Assembly: GCA_039720395.1 (NCBI GenBank)
Contig: CM077823.1
Coordinates: 30,710,371 to 30,774,370 of the forward strand
Length of the DNA stretch: 64,000 nt
Origin: Liquidambar formosana
Taxonomy: Eukaryota > Streptophyta > Magnoliopsida > Saxifragales > Altingiaceae
Direction of reading: 5' to 3'
This document shows positions 46,094-57,610 of this stretch, piece by piece (positions within the stretch are counted from its first letter, which is position 1; every line of letters begins with the position of its first letter). The notes under the pieces are model-generated. The model was not told the DNA's origin. It did not search any database and saw only the letters and a program-made list of their open reading frames with translations. Position numbers and translations under genes: made by a program.

Positions 46094-48305
46094 GCCCGAG
46101 GAAATCCACTGATAGAAGAACGGCGTGAACTTTCTTGGAATGTACCATCTTTGTCCCATCTTGATCCACGTACTGCTCAATGTGAAACTGAAGTACAGAG
46201 GATCACTCATCTTCAGAAGATTGCTAATCAAATACCAAATGCATTTACAGACGCAGCAAAAATAACTAAGTCTTATATACCGGCTGCAAACACACCAGCA
46301 AAGATCAATGTACCAATTGGTAAGTCTACTATTATTGCAGCAAATAAATCATCTACTAGACGCCTGAAGCGTGGTAGACCCTTGGGTTCAAAAGATTTAG
46401 TTCCCCGGAAGAGGAAAATAAAAGGGCAACAAAATATAGAAAATAGTACTTCGGAAGAGGCTATTGAACAAGAAATAAATATTCCCACAAATTCTGATTT
46501 AATAACTCCTGAAGAGGAAAATATCCCTGAAGAGACAGAAAACAATAAAGAGGCATATGTACATGGAAATGAAGAAATTTCCATAAACTATACATGTACA
46601 AAAGAATTGTGGGATCGCTCAGAAGTGATTATGTATTTTCTTTCGCAGTAACTACTGAAATTTCGAAAGATGATGATGATCTTGAACCACGCACTGTAGA
46701 CGAATGTCACAGTAGATCTGATTGGTTAAAGTGGAAAGAAGCAATCCAAGCATAATTGGATTCGCTAGAAAAACGTAAAGTATTTGGACCTGTAGTCCTA
46801 ACACCCAATGATGTGAAACCCGTGGGTTACAAATGGGTGTTTGTAAGAAAGCGTAATGATAAAAATGAGATCGTCAGATATAAAGCTCGTTTAGTAGCAC
46901 AAGGTTTCCTGCAGAGACTTGGGATTGATTATGAAGAAACATATTCACCTGTAATGGATGCCATTACATTTCGATATTTAATTAGTCTGTCAGTCTCAGA
47001 AGGACTTGACATCCGTCTTATGGACGTAGTTACTGCATATTTATATGGAAAGTTAGATGCAGATATATATATGAAGATCCCTAAAGGATTCAAATTGCCT
47101 GAAGCAAATACATCACAACCAGGAAATATGTACTCAATTAAACTGAGACGATCCTTGTATGGATTAAAACAATCTGGAAGAATGTGGTATAATCGTCTCA
47201 GTGAGTACTTAGTCAAAGAAGGATATATTAATAATCCTATATGCCCTTGTGTATTTATAAAGAAATCAGAATCTGGATTCGCCATCATTGCAGTCTATGT
47301 TGATGATATAAATTTAATTGGGACTCCTGAAGAGCTCATGAAAGCTGCTGAATATTTGAAAAAAGAATTTGAGATGAAAGATTTAGGGAGAACAAAATAT
47401 TGTCTCGGCCTGCAGATCGAGCATAAATCAAATGGAATTCTTATCCATCAATCAGCTTATACCGAAAAGGTATTGAAACGTTTAATATGGATAAAGCGCA
47501 TCCACTAAGTTCTCCCATGGTGGTTCGATCTCTTGATATTAAGAAAGATCCATTTCACCCCAAAGAAGATAATGAAATGCTACTTGGTCCTGAAGTACCA
47601 TATCTTAGTGCAATAAGTGCTTTGTTATATTTAGCACAATGCACTAGGCCTGATATAGCATTTTCAGTCAACTTATTAGCAAGATTCAGTTCTGCTCCAA
47701 CTCGACGACACTGGAATGGTATTAAACATATTTTACGCTACCTTCGTGGAACTACAGATATGAGATTGTTTTACTCAAAGGAATTAGCCCGTGGTCCTTG
47801 TTTAGAAGGATATGCAGATTCTGGATACCTTTCTGATCCTCACAAAGCTCGCTCACAAACATGGTATGTATTTACATGTGGCAATACAGCGATCTCTTGG
47901 CGATCTACAAAGCAGACTTTAATTGCTACATCTTCTAATCACTCTGAGATACTTGCACTCCATGAAGCAAGTTGTGAATGTGTATGGTTAAGATCTGTAG
48001 TCCATCACATTCGAGACACATATGGGTTACCTCTGATTAAAAGTATGCCAACAACAATTTATGAAGATAATGCTGCATGTATTGCACAAATTCAAGGAGG
48101 GTACATCAAAGGTGATAGAACTAAACACATTTCACCAAAGTTCTTCTACACTCATGAACTCCAGCAGAGGCATAAAATTGATGTGAAGCAAATACGTTCC
48201 ACTGATAATCTTGCGGATTTATTCACCAAGGCCTTACCATCGTCAACATTCAAGAAATTGGTATATGGTATTGGAATGCGTCGGGTTTGCGATCAATTAA
48301 GTTGA
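46094..48305 (+). pseudogene. copia pol remnant (reverse transcriptase and RNase H)
   Basis: The 5' part (to about 46650) resembles the integrase C-terminal/linker segment. The reverse transcriptase covers 46756-47508, with KWVFVRKRN, RLVAQGF, SLYGLKQ and the catalytic YVDDI near 47295. RNase H covers 47487-48305, with ADSGYLSD, ATSSNHSEILAL, YEDNAAC and a C-terminal DLFTKALP. The frame is broken at least three times: a shift near 46620-46655, a TAA at 46753-46755, and a one-base loss near 47480. The product would not be functional. gag and protease are missing upstream. Confidence 0.93.
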
Positions 48306-48564
48306 TACTTATCTTCTTATCAGGGGGAGTATTCATTTTTGGACATATGCACGCTGTACTCTTTTTCCTTCGCCTAGGTTTTGTTCCATTGGGTTTTCCT
48401 GGCAAGGTTTTAATGAGGCAGTTTCTTTAGTGCGTCCAACACCACTCTAAGATTTACAAAAATATTGTACTCTTTTTCCTTCACTAGTTTTTTCCCACTA
48501 GGTTTTTCTAGTAAGGTTTTTAACGAGGCACATTATCTTAGTGTGGTGGACATTCAAGGGGGAG

Positions 48565-48884
48565 TGTTATAAATATTAAACATTGAGTGGAAATTGAGTG
48601 GATGTCCACACCCCCTCCACTTTGTGATAATGGGAACACCACTTCATAAGTGGGTTAGGTAATCCCATCATGTGGACCTAATGCAAACAAAGATAAAAGG
48701 AGAAGGGGAGAAAGAAGAGATGAGGAGTATTCGGAGAGAAGGAAGGGAGGAGATTGAGACAGTGTGTCTCAAAGAGTTTTGCTGATCCTTATATAATGTT
48801 TATACATTCAGATGGAAATCAAAGAAGATGAATGAGAAATTTATTCTCCTTCATAACTTGTTCTAAATTCTTGGTTTTACAACA
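48565..48884 (+). repeat. 3' LTR of the copia element
   Basis: A 320-bp LTR, the near-identical partner of 43510-43830. It is preceded by the purine tract at 48556-48564 and followed by the target duplicate CCATC. Confidence 0.95.
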
Positions 48885-48889
48885 CCATC

Positions 48890-50640
48890 ATTATTTTGTC
48901 ACAATTTCATCTTTGTTTCCATATCAAATTTGAAAACTCCATTCCCACTTTATCACATCCTAGTTATGTTTAGGGAGATGGTGCTGGACTAAAAACCTAT
49001 TTTGCCCTCATCACATAGAATTGACGTCTTGACTTTGTTCCAAAAAAGACAAGGCTTGGGTGGACATCAAATAAACTTGTCCCGCGACCATTCATACTTA
49101 GAATATTAAAGTTCAAAAGAAAAAAAAAATTACACTTGACAAACTTAGAATTCAAAATGGATGGGGCCACTAAGGTTAGTGAATGAATACTAATCCATCA
49201 AATAGTGAATCATTATGATCTTTGCTATGTTGGCATGGCGTTGTTATCATTAAAATGTTAGTGCCTAATTTTTTGCACTAGGTAGATGATATAACAATCT
49301 ATTAGCATTATTGAGTGAGTGATATCGAATTCAAGTTTATAGAAATATATTGATAACCTACTTATTGATACTAGCTATAGCACACATGTGTTGCACGTAA
49401 ACATTTTAAATGATAATAATTACTAGTAATTGAGCACACGCACATCATTTCAAGTTTTCACTATATCAGTGGAGCTGTTATGTCAGTTTCCAAGTTTTTA
49501 AATCGCATGTGTGTGTGAGAGAGAGAGTTAAAGGGAAATAGGTTGTCGTGGGTTTTTCAAAGTTGATAAAATTACCTAATCGTCTCTTAACTTTATTAAC
49601 TTATAAGGGTATTTTGGTATTTTCAAGTGTAGTCCAACCACAAAGGGAATTGACTTTATATAGTAGTATAGATATAAAAAAAAAAAAATGCATGAAGATT
49701 TTTAAATTCTTAGCAAGGTTTTTGTTGGTCGTGGTATGCTCATTACACTTTGACATGCACAAAAATAAAGTAAATTAATTCAATGTTGCATTGTGACTGT
49801 AGCTACACAATGACTGTAGCTATAGAAAGAAATTGATGGGAACTATTTTACTTTGATCGAGCGAACCTTAACATGAAGAGGTAGATATGCAATTTTTGGA
49901 AGACTTTTCATCTTTTAATTCTTTCTCTAGGCAATAAGATATTCACTATTGTTGTTCATATTTTCTCTTTTCTTGGAAACTTGTTTGTAACTATGTCAGA
50001 CTCAGCTGATGTGGTGTTTGGTAGTACGTGATTCATTCCATTCCAATACAAGTATTGTGCTAGGATAATTTAATGATATTTCTCTTTTTTTCCTTTCTTT
50101 CTATATTTTATATTTTACCTTATGTTTATAGTGATTTGTTAAATATACTATTTCATTAAGATAGTGTGTTGTAATTAGAGGTTATTGTTATTATAAATTT
50201 TATTATTCTTATGTCGATCATTCCTATTTTTTTTACTAGATAATTTTGTGGATTGGAACTGGTTATAGAATAAATGCATATTAATTTTGTTTTAGGTTTT
50301 TGGGTGATAACTTTTAAGTTGTCCTTTTATATAAATATAAAGAAAACTAATCTTAACCAAATGCATACATGTTAGTGCTAGATCATCAATTTCTAATGAT
50401 TCAACAAATCAATATATAATATAAATGAATTTTAAGGTAGGTAAGGATATTGATGTTATTATATTTTAAAATAAGAGTATTTTAGAAAATCAAAAGTTTT
50501 TTTAAGATTCATCTTTTTATAGGTAATGTAGATATAGATGTAGATAAATATAGACTTGAGGAGGTTATTGGGTAAATTTTATAGATTGTGTGGAACCGAA
50601 GGTTGTATGTGCTCAGATGCTTCTCCTGAAGTAAAATAAA
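48890..50640. other. Intergenic, no gene recognised
   Basis: A repeat near 49285-49380 (ATTGATACTAG, TTGAGTGAGTGA words) recurs at 61094-61190. The remainder is AT-rich without recognisable genes. Confidence 0.5.
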
Positions 50641-50649
50641 TAAATTCTA

Positions 50650-51174
50650 GGGAAAATATCCAAAACCCCCCTAAAAAATAAAATCATATCCAAAAACCCT
50701 ATTAAATATTTTTCCTATCTATCTGATCCAAAAAATCAAAAATCATATCCATTAACTCCAACCAGTAAACTTTTTGTTTACTGCTGTTAAAAAAACAAAG
50801 TGATCAGACTAAAATACCCTTATTCAACAATTAATATATTTAATAACAAAAATGGCCATTTAATTGAATTTCCCCTTTCGCACCCTCTCTTTTCAATTTA
50901 TCTTTGGTTCTTTTCTTCCATTATCGAAACAGGAAGAGGGGGCAAAAGGAAAAATTCAGTTGAATGACTATTTTTGTTATTAAACATATTAATTATTGAA
51001 TAAAGATATTTTAATCAAATCACTCTTTATTTTTAGCAGTAGTAAACAAATAGTTAATTTGTTGGATTTAATAGATATGATTCTTGGTTTTTTTGGATTA
51101 GATGGATAGGAAAAATATTTAATAGTGTTTTTGGACACAATTTTATTTTTGAGGGAGGTTGTAGATAATTCCCC
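50650..51174. mobile_element. Long-TIR MITE (family 3), complete
   Basis: Ends GGGAAAATATCCAAAACCCC and its inverse-like partner are flanked by a perfect 9-bp repeat TAAATTCTA (50641-50649 and 51175-51183). Arms match those of 4878-5951, including AACTTTTTGTTTACTGCTGT. It lies 250 bases upstream of the promoter of the 65-aa protein gene. Confidence 0.93.
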
Positions 51175-51420
51175 TAAATTCTATCCAAAAAAAAAAAAAG
51201 TAAAATAAATAAATAAAAAATTTTTATAGTTTGTAAATAAAAATTCTTCTTGTACAGGTGTCACGAGAATTTTGGTGAGGACTCAACGGTGCAGATCACA
51301 AAGGAAGCCGTACACCTCAAGTGTACATCATCGCCCAACAAACTTGAGTCAGAGATGGACGGCAAGTGGCGAAATCGTAATAATCGCAAAAAAATAAGGC
51401 ACTTTGTTATGACTCCGTCC

Positions 51421-51427
51421 ATATAAA
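51421..51427 (+). promoter_or_regulatory. TATA-like box of the 65-aa protein gene
   Basis: ATATAAA lies about 200 bases before the ATG. The implied 5' leader contains a (GAA)n run at 51578-51606. Confidence 0.5.
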
Positions 51428-51624
51428 CGTGAAGTTTAGAAAACCAAGCGAAACCAGAGGCCTCTCCAACCCACTAGGCTATAGCCTATAGGCAGTCGCA
51501 GTGGCAGTACATAGCGGCTATAGCTTTGGTTGTAGAGAGAGAAAACTGCAGTAATTGTAGAAAAAAGCCATCAACAGGAGGAAGAAGAAGAAGAAGAAGA
51601 AGAAGAGGAGTGAGAAAGCAAAAA

Positions 51625-51822
51625 ATGGCGATCCAACTGGAGAACTTGGTGGAATCAATAAAGTCGAAGGTGAGAGCCTTGAAGAAGTCGAAGAATAAGC
51701 CGTACATAAAGATGGACAAGAGCTCCAGCGTCAGGGTCGAGATCCGAAGCAGGAAGGCTCGCAAGCTCATCGACAAGACCATGAAGGTCGCTGATCATCC
51801 TGGCAAGAAAACCATTTCTTGA
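51625..51822 (+). CDS. Small basic plant protein of unknown function, 65 aa
   Basis: The 65-residue frame starts at the ATG at 51625, after a (GAA)n leader; the frame is open upstream, but that part is low-complexity Arg and unlikely to be translated. The protein is strongly basic (about 17 Lys/Arg), with an N-terminal amphipathic stretch (ENLVESIKSKVRALKKSKNK), then YIKMDKSSSVRVEIRSRKAR and a C-terminal GKKTIS. It has no signal peptide, Cys pairs or membrane segment. I believe close relatives exist as uncharacterised small plant proteins, but I cannot name a family. Orderly coding composition, a TATA-like box and the CT-rich 3' region support it as a real gene. A role in nucleic-acid binding is only a guess from charge. 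Confidence 0.75.
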   Translation: MAIQLENLVESIKSKVRALKKSKNKPYIKMDKSSSVRVEIRSRKARKLIDKTMKVADHPGKKTIS

Positions 51823-51832
51823 CTCCCCTCCC

Positions 51833-51841
51833 TCCCTCCCT

Positions 51842-51882
<41 letters not shown>
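51833..51882. repeat. (CCCT)n-(CT)n tract in the 3' UTR
   Basis: CCCT units turn into a (CT)n run of about 16 units within 20 bases of the stop codon of the 65-aa protein gene. Confidence 0.95.
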
Positions 51883-51884
<2 letters not shown>

Positions 51885-51889
51885 GAAGT

Positions 51890-54090
51890 GTATGTCTTTT
51901 TTTTCTTTTTTGTTTTGTAGATATGAGATGAGATGGGGGTTTCTGGTTTGGGATTTTGTTTTTCCGATATGCCTTTCCGATTCTGTGTTTTTACTCCGGC
52001 GTTGGCTGCGCCTGATTTTTTTCTGGGTAGCATCTCGAACCGTTTCGGTTTGGCAATAACTTATATTAACAGGCTTAGTTTTTGCCTCTTCTTCTATCTA
52101 TCTTCACTTGATGATCCTATGTTCCTTAGGTTCACGTCATGTGTTATAACATGTATGTGCATTCTGTGTGATTGTTTGAGATAATTTAAGATATCCCACC
52201 GATGACACTGCTATTCATGGAACGATGATTCAAGATAATCCGGGATATCAGGCCCTTGAACAGACGACTCGGGGAGGTCTTCAAAGAAGATGTTAATGTA
52301 AATTAGGTAAAATATATAATAATAATAATAATATTGGGTTGATTATGAATTAAAGCATGTATTTCTAAAAGATATCGTGTTGGTCAGTGATTTACTTTTC
52401 ATCCCCATGGAGCAGTCAAGAATTTAGCCTAATGGATGGATTCCCATTTTTTCAGTGGATTGTTAAAGAGTTTTATATTAAGTTTATAATTTAAAATGAT
52501 TAATTGGGTACAACCTTTTATATTATTATATTCTAATTGATATACCATCGTGGAATAAATTTTTTAAAAATGGAATCAATTTTTTACAAAATAAAAAAAA
52601 AAAATTGTGAGAGAAAGAGTGATTTTGGGCAAATTAGTTCACCAAATTTCGAATAAAAATGTTATGTGATGAGAAAAATTATGGTAATAAAATAGACATC
52701 AATAAGCCAACAAGGAATGGGTAGATTCACAAATAAAGTACTCATGCAGTAATTTCTATATACGAAATTTTAGTTACAAAAAATGTGAGTGAGAGCCACT
52801 GCCCCAATTGAACCTGGACAAGGATACTCTCCCTGCATTGGAGATTTGGAGGGGTCCAGTGAAAGGTGACCAGCCCACATGTGGTAGGCCTCACATGGTT
52901 TGGAAAATCTCACACGTTGTAGGTATGATCCAATAAAATCTGGATCCAATAAATGGAGAGAATCCTTGCCCACTTGTGGCATTCAATTTCCACTTGTGGA
53001 ATTTTTTGGATGAGATGTTATTATGTAAACCTAAATTAGGTAAAAAAAGAAGATAATAATAGTGATTTCTTTCTTTTAAAAAGAATAGAACTTTGGTTTA
53101 ACTCTTCTTTTTTTTTCTTTTTTTTTTTTTTTCTTTTTTTTGGGTAAGGTCACGTCTCACTTCAAATTAGTTTTTTTTTTTTGGACCAAATGAGAAAGAT
53201 CCCAAACCATTAGTTAAAATACCAAAATATTTCTTCATTTATGAACATGGTTTGTGACGGTCGGTGGCTTCCACCAGTGTGGTGGGTTCACTTTGGAACG
53301 GTAATGGCAAGGGACCCCAACTCAATGTGATGCACCATTCCTTGTCCCCTCCTCTTGTTCCCATTTTTTTTCTTCTAATGGTTATCTCTTAGTTGAAAAA
53401 AATAAAAATGCTTTATCCCACACTGGCTTTTCAGTGTTTCACAAGGACTCAACTGTATAAGGCAAAAGTCAAAACTTCCACCACCACACAAATGTCTTTT
53501 GTGAGGACTTTTGATCAGGAAGTTAGAATAAATGGAAACACCTCAATGATGGAAATCTTCTGTTTGGGAAAGAAGAAAATCGTGTTTCTTTCTCGAGGTA
53601 TGAAAAAAACGTAAATTGGGCCACCACCCAACACCCACCACCACCACCACCTCTTCTAGTGAGTGGAGCTATAAATATCCAATCCTAGTACAACCTAAGC
53701 CAATTGAAATTGGCTTGTGCTTCCATAAAACTTTATACGGAGTATTATTGAGTATTATTGATATTATTTTAGATGGGGACAAATGGACAATCAAATAATT
53801 GAACTCAGATTACAGAGCCTTATGAATGTTTGTCCCTACCAACACGAATTTAAATTTTAGTAAGCTTCCATGGGTTTGGGCCTTTAGGGCCGATCGAACA
53901 ACACGTCCATGTCCCATTGGACGGTTCGACCTCCATTGGGCACTTTTAAGGTCCTCGATTGTTCACATATTAGTTTGGATCGAAATCTCAATGACAGTAA
54001 AGCCTGATACATTCCTAATCATTAATATATTATAAAAAATGCTTAGACTTGTCATATTTCACACCTTAAAAAATAAATAAATTATAGTAC
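51890..54090. other. 3' UTR and intergenic, no further gene recognised
   Basis: T-rich tracts lie at 53110-53140, and CCACCA repeats at 53636-53653. Open frames at 53393-54035 are short and have no recognisable domain. A (T)n run of about 36 occurs at 54100-54135. Confidence 0.5.
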
Positions 54091-54094
54091 TTCT

Positions 54095-54138
<44 letters not shown>

Positions 54139-54159
54139 TCAGTTCACTTTGATTAACAT

Positions 54160-54235
54160 TATGCCATAACGTAATGGTTATTGTCATGCATTATGTATGT
54201 CGCAAAATGAGGGGGTTTGAAATCCATAAATGTTG
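54160..54235 (+). mobile_element. Possible tRNA-derived SINE fragment
   Basis: GTAATGGTTATTGTCATGC followed about 30 bases later by GGGGGTTTGAAATCC resembles an A box and B box pair. No tail or TSD could be confirmed. Confidence 0.35.
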
Positions 54236-54239
54236 ATTA

Positions 54240-56056
54240 ATTTAGCTAGCTAGCTGTTATGGTAGTCATGGTTTTCTTGTTGTGTCTTGGTGCTCCAGGA
54301 CCTTCAATCTCCATCTATATTATGTAATATAGTTTTATGGAATGAAGTTCTTCTATTTCTACCCAAAAAAAAAAATAAAAAATAACAATAATAGTTGTAT
54401 CTAAATTTCTCGATTGGAATGAAAAATTAGAGAAAAATTTAGCGTAAATTGTAGAAAACTACCTTGGTCTTAGGACAACTTTCACTTTAATAAACCCTTA
54501 AATTCCCTCCTAAGATAGACCCTAAACTTTTTGAAGGACTTACAGCCCATAACTTACAAAAACGTAAAATAAGATTAGCACCCTTATGATTATATGAATA
54601 AAATATTGGCAAAATAGTGCCCATAACATACGAATTTTTTTTTTAATATCTAAACATAAATAAATAAATAAATAAAATGGTGGGGAAGTACATTCCTTTT
54701 GATCATGCATGTAAGTATCGAAGATAAACAAATAATAGGAAGACTGACTTTGCGATCAATACAAACAAATAATTCGAAGCCCACACATTGAGGAAGATTG
54801 ACTACGTGATCAATACATTGGCATTCAATAAGATCTGCTGACTTTTAGAGGCTTCAATTAAGCTTAGTCTTCTTCCATGTGAATGTATTAAATATATAAA
54901 TAGACTTGCGCCCAGGGGTAGAGAAAGCTTCACTTTCCTAATATAATCTGTTGGAAAAACTTTTACTTCTTGTTAATACTGTAAAAGTTTTTAGAAAGAA
55001 ATTATAAATTTTGAGTGTGAAAAATTTTGGAAGTTATTCTTAAAAATTGGTTCCAAAATTTTGCATTATAAAAGACTATAATTTTTTTTTCAGTTCGTTA
55101 CTTTTAAAAGTAAAAAACAAGAAACTTATTCAAACAGACCCTAAGCTTTCCACTGGGATAGGGATTAAACATGCCCCCTTTTTTTTTTTTCCCCAAAAAT
55201 ATCATTAAATCATAAATCTCTCTGTTGAACCAACAATCAATATCGCATGCATGTAGTCCTCACGTGTTCCTCGAATGTGCTTACAAGACAAGTTCACGTG
55301 ACCGGTCAGTGGTTGGCGGGAGCCCCTGTGATGCTTAACTTAGTGACTAGATGATAAGCATGAAATTTTGACAATCTTCGTCAGATTAGGAGGTTAGAGT
55401 CTTGGTAGGACTTAATTAGTAAGTGATAATATCGATCCCTTTACTTTAGGGATGAAATTCCTTTAATGTGAAAGGTTCTTAGTTGGCTCTCTTGAATCCA
55501 TGTGTCACCCCTATAATGGGTGGTATTTTTCTCCCACATCACTCTCTATTGAATTTTCAAGTTCAATTGTCAAATATTTGAAATCCAAAATGATAGAATT
55601 GTCAATGCCAGTCACTAGCAGAGTTGGGCACCATATTTTTGGTTTCCAATTATCAAGCCGTAAAGCACAATTACAATCTGAGTTTAGTATGTTCTACCAT
55701 CTCCTTGTATGTCACAAAGGCACCAAAGAGCATTGAACCAAATTGGCTGGCAATTTATTCATTAGATAAGGCCATAAGGGAACGATTGAACTACTTATTA
55801 CATGAATGGATGACTTTCTCCTCTCAAATTTCTGTTTGTGCAACAGTTGGAAGCCCAGCTTTACCTCAGGCTTAGGTTGAATAGCAGAGCAAATACAAAT
55901 TATAATTAGCATGAAGAGTACGTTCATCATCATTAATATGTTTGCTTGCTGTGATTGCAGCCTCTAGGAAAAATCAACGAATCATCTTTGATGCATCGCT
56001 ACTACAAATACCTTTGCAATTCTTAATTGGGTAGAGGGTGGATTAAATATTCACTA
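54240..56056. other. Intergenic, no gene recognised
   Basis: AT-rich with homopolymers. Open frames near 55500-55933 overlap on both strands, none with a recognisable domain. Confidence 0.5.
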
Positions 56057-56171
56057 ACGCTATGTTTGGATAAGGAATTTTTAGGTGGAATTTGCTTTTG
56101 AGATGAAATTTGTAAAATTTTTATAAGGATTCAAATTCCACGTAAAAATTTCTTATCTAAATATAGCGTAA
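56057..56171. mobile_element. MITE (family 7), shortened
   Basis: ACGCTATGTTTGGATAAGG and TTTTTAGGTGGAATTTGC match 42258-42419, but the right arm is shorter and diverged. Confidence 0.7.
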
Positions 56172-56612
56172 AGAGTTTTTACTTTTTTTTTTTTCATTTC
56201 GCCAATAGGGTATTCAGACTTTTGGTTTGAGTAATCCATTGAACATGGATAAGACTATTGTCCACTTTGCATCGATTAATAAGTCTAACTAATTGTTCAT
56301 CGAAAGGTGGAATGAAAACACTCCACTCAAGAGTCCTAAGCGAGGGCCTTCTACTTCTCAAGGCATAAGTCTGTCACTTAGGATTATTTCTCCATCTATG
56401 TTGATCAAGAATTTTGGTGGGCTTTTAGTTTTGGGCTTCGGGTGGAGGCCCGGCTCACCAGTTTCAGTTGCAGCAAAAAATAAGGTTGATGTATTTTGTA
56501 ACAAATTAAGGTTGGGCTGATGGGTTTAGGAGCAGAATATGCTACTTACGAGCATGGGTTGGGTTTCTAATGTTCTATACTTCAAGGCTTGGCCCAATTT
56601 GGCCATTGTAAA

Positions 56613-57063
56613 GAGGAAGGCTATTACAGCCCCTTAACTTTATTTGTTAACCTCACTCCTTTTCAGTTTTTAAGGTTGCATGAAAAATATAAAAAGGATT
56701 TATGAAAATTGGCCGTGTTGTTAACTAAAAAACATTATTTTAAACAACTTCATAAAATAATTGTTTTTCAAAATCTATCGTTTAAGAGTACTTTTTGGCT
56801 ATTTATAGTTTCTATTTCAAATTTGCGGAAACGAAATTTTCAATGGCTAAAAAGTCCATTTAAACGACGTATTTTTTTTAAAAAAAATATTTTCTTTTAT
56901 GAAGTTATTCAAAATGATGTTTTCGTTATTCAAAACGATGTTTTCTAGCAGACCAAGTGATAAGTTTTTATAAAAACCTTACATATTTTTCATAAAACCT
57001 TAAAATGTAAAAAAAAAAAATGAGGTTTACAAATAAAGTTTAGGGGGTGCAAAAGCTCTCCTC
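56613..57063. mobile_element. Foldback MITE (family 1)
   Basis: Ends GAGGAAGGCTATTACAGCCC and the inverse of GAGGAGAGCTTTTGCACCCC. Flanking 9-mers CATTGTAAA and AGTTGTAAA agree at 7 of 9. The right arm carries the AAAATGATGTTTTC/AAAACGATGTTTTC word twice, a small internal duplication. Confidence 0.8.
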
Positions 57064-57118
57064 AGTTGTAAATTCATTATAAACCTATAACTGTGGGCCT
57101 ATTTGGAAACTTAAAAAA

Positions 57119-57521
57119 GGGGGTTTCTATTGGCACCCCAAGACTTGTTTTTCATTTCCTACTAATTTTACATTTCAAGATTTTATGAAAAATTCAAAAT
57201 GTTTTCATAAAAATTGGTCACGCTATACACTAAAAAACATCATTTTGAACAACTTTATAGAAAACGATTTTTCAAAATTTATCGTTTAAGTGGATTGTTT
57301 GACCATTTACAATCTGTTTTATAAATGGCTAAAAATGGCTAAAAATCCATTTAAACTTTAAATTTTGGAAAAACTTTCTTTTACAAAGTTATTCAAAATG
57401 ATATTTTCTAAGGAATCTTGTGATCAGTTTTCATGAAAATCTTTTATATTTTTTTATAAAATCTTAAAATATGAAATTAGTGGGGGGAAGAAAAGCAAGT
57501 CTTAGGGTACCAATAAAGGCC
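57119..57521. mobile_element. Foldback MITE (family 1)
   Basis: Ends GGGGGTTTCTATTGGCACCC and the inverse of AGGGCCTTTATTGGTACCC are flanked by CTTAAAAAA (57110-57118) and CTTTAAAAA (57522-57530), matching at 8 of 9. Both arms keep TTTTGAACAACTTTATAG-like words. Confidence 0.85.
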
Positions 57522-57610
57522 CTTTAAAAATTGGGTCAGACTAAGTCCAGTCCATAATTGTTATCTGGTTTTTAAATAAATCAACTCACAATTTATTTGA
57601 AAAAAACTAT

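Larger units (their letters stand above)
43510..48884 (+). mobile_element. Ty1/copia-type LTR retrotransposon, defective
   Basis: A 5.4-kb element with TG...CA LTRs and a perfect 5-bp target duplication CCATC (43505-43509 and 48885-48889). The two LTRs differ at about six substitutions and one single-base indel over 320 bp by eye, so the insertion is young. A purine tract AAGGGGGAG precedes the 3' LTR. The sequence after the 5' LTR (GTTATCAGCACGA) is a poor initiator-Met primer-binding match. Reverse transcriptase and RNase H regions remain with breaks; gag, protease and most of integrase are absent, and an unrelated ORF lies in antisense in their place. It must have been moved by proteins from another element. 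Confidence 0.95.
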
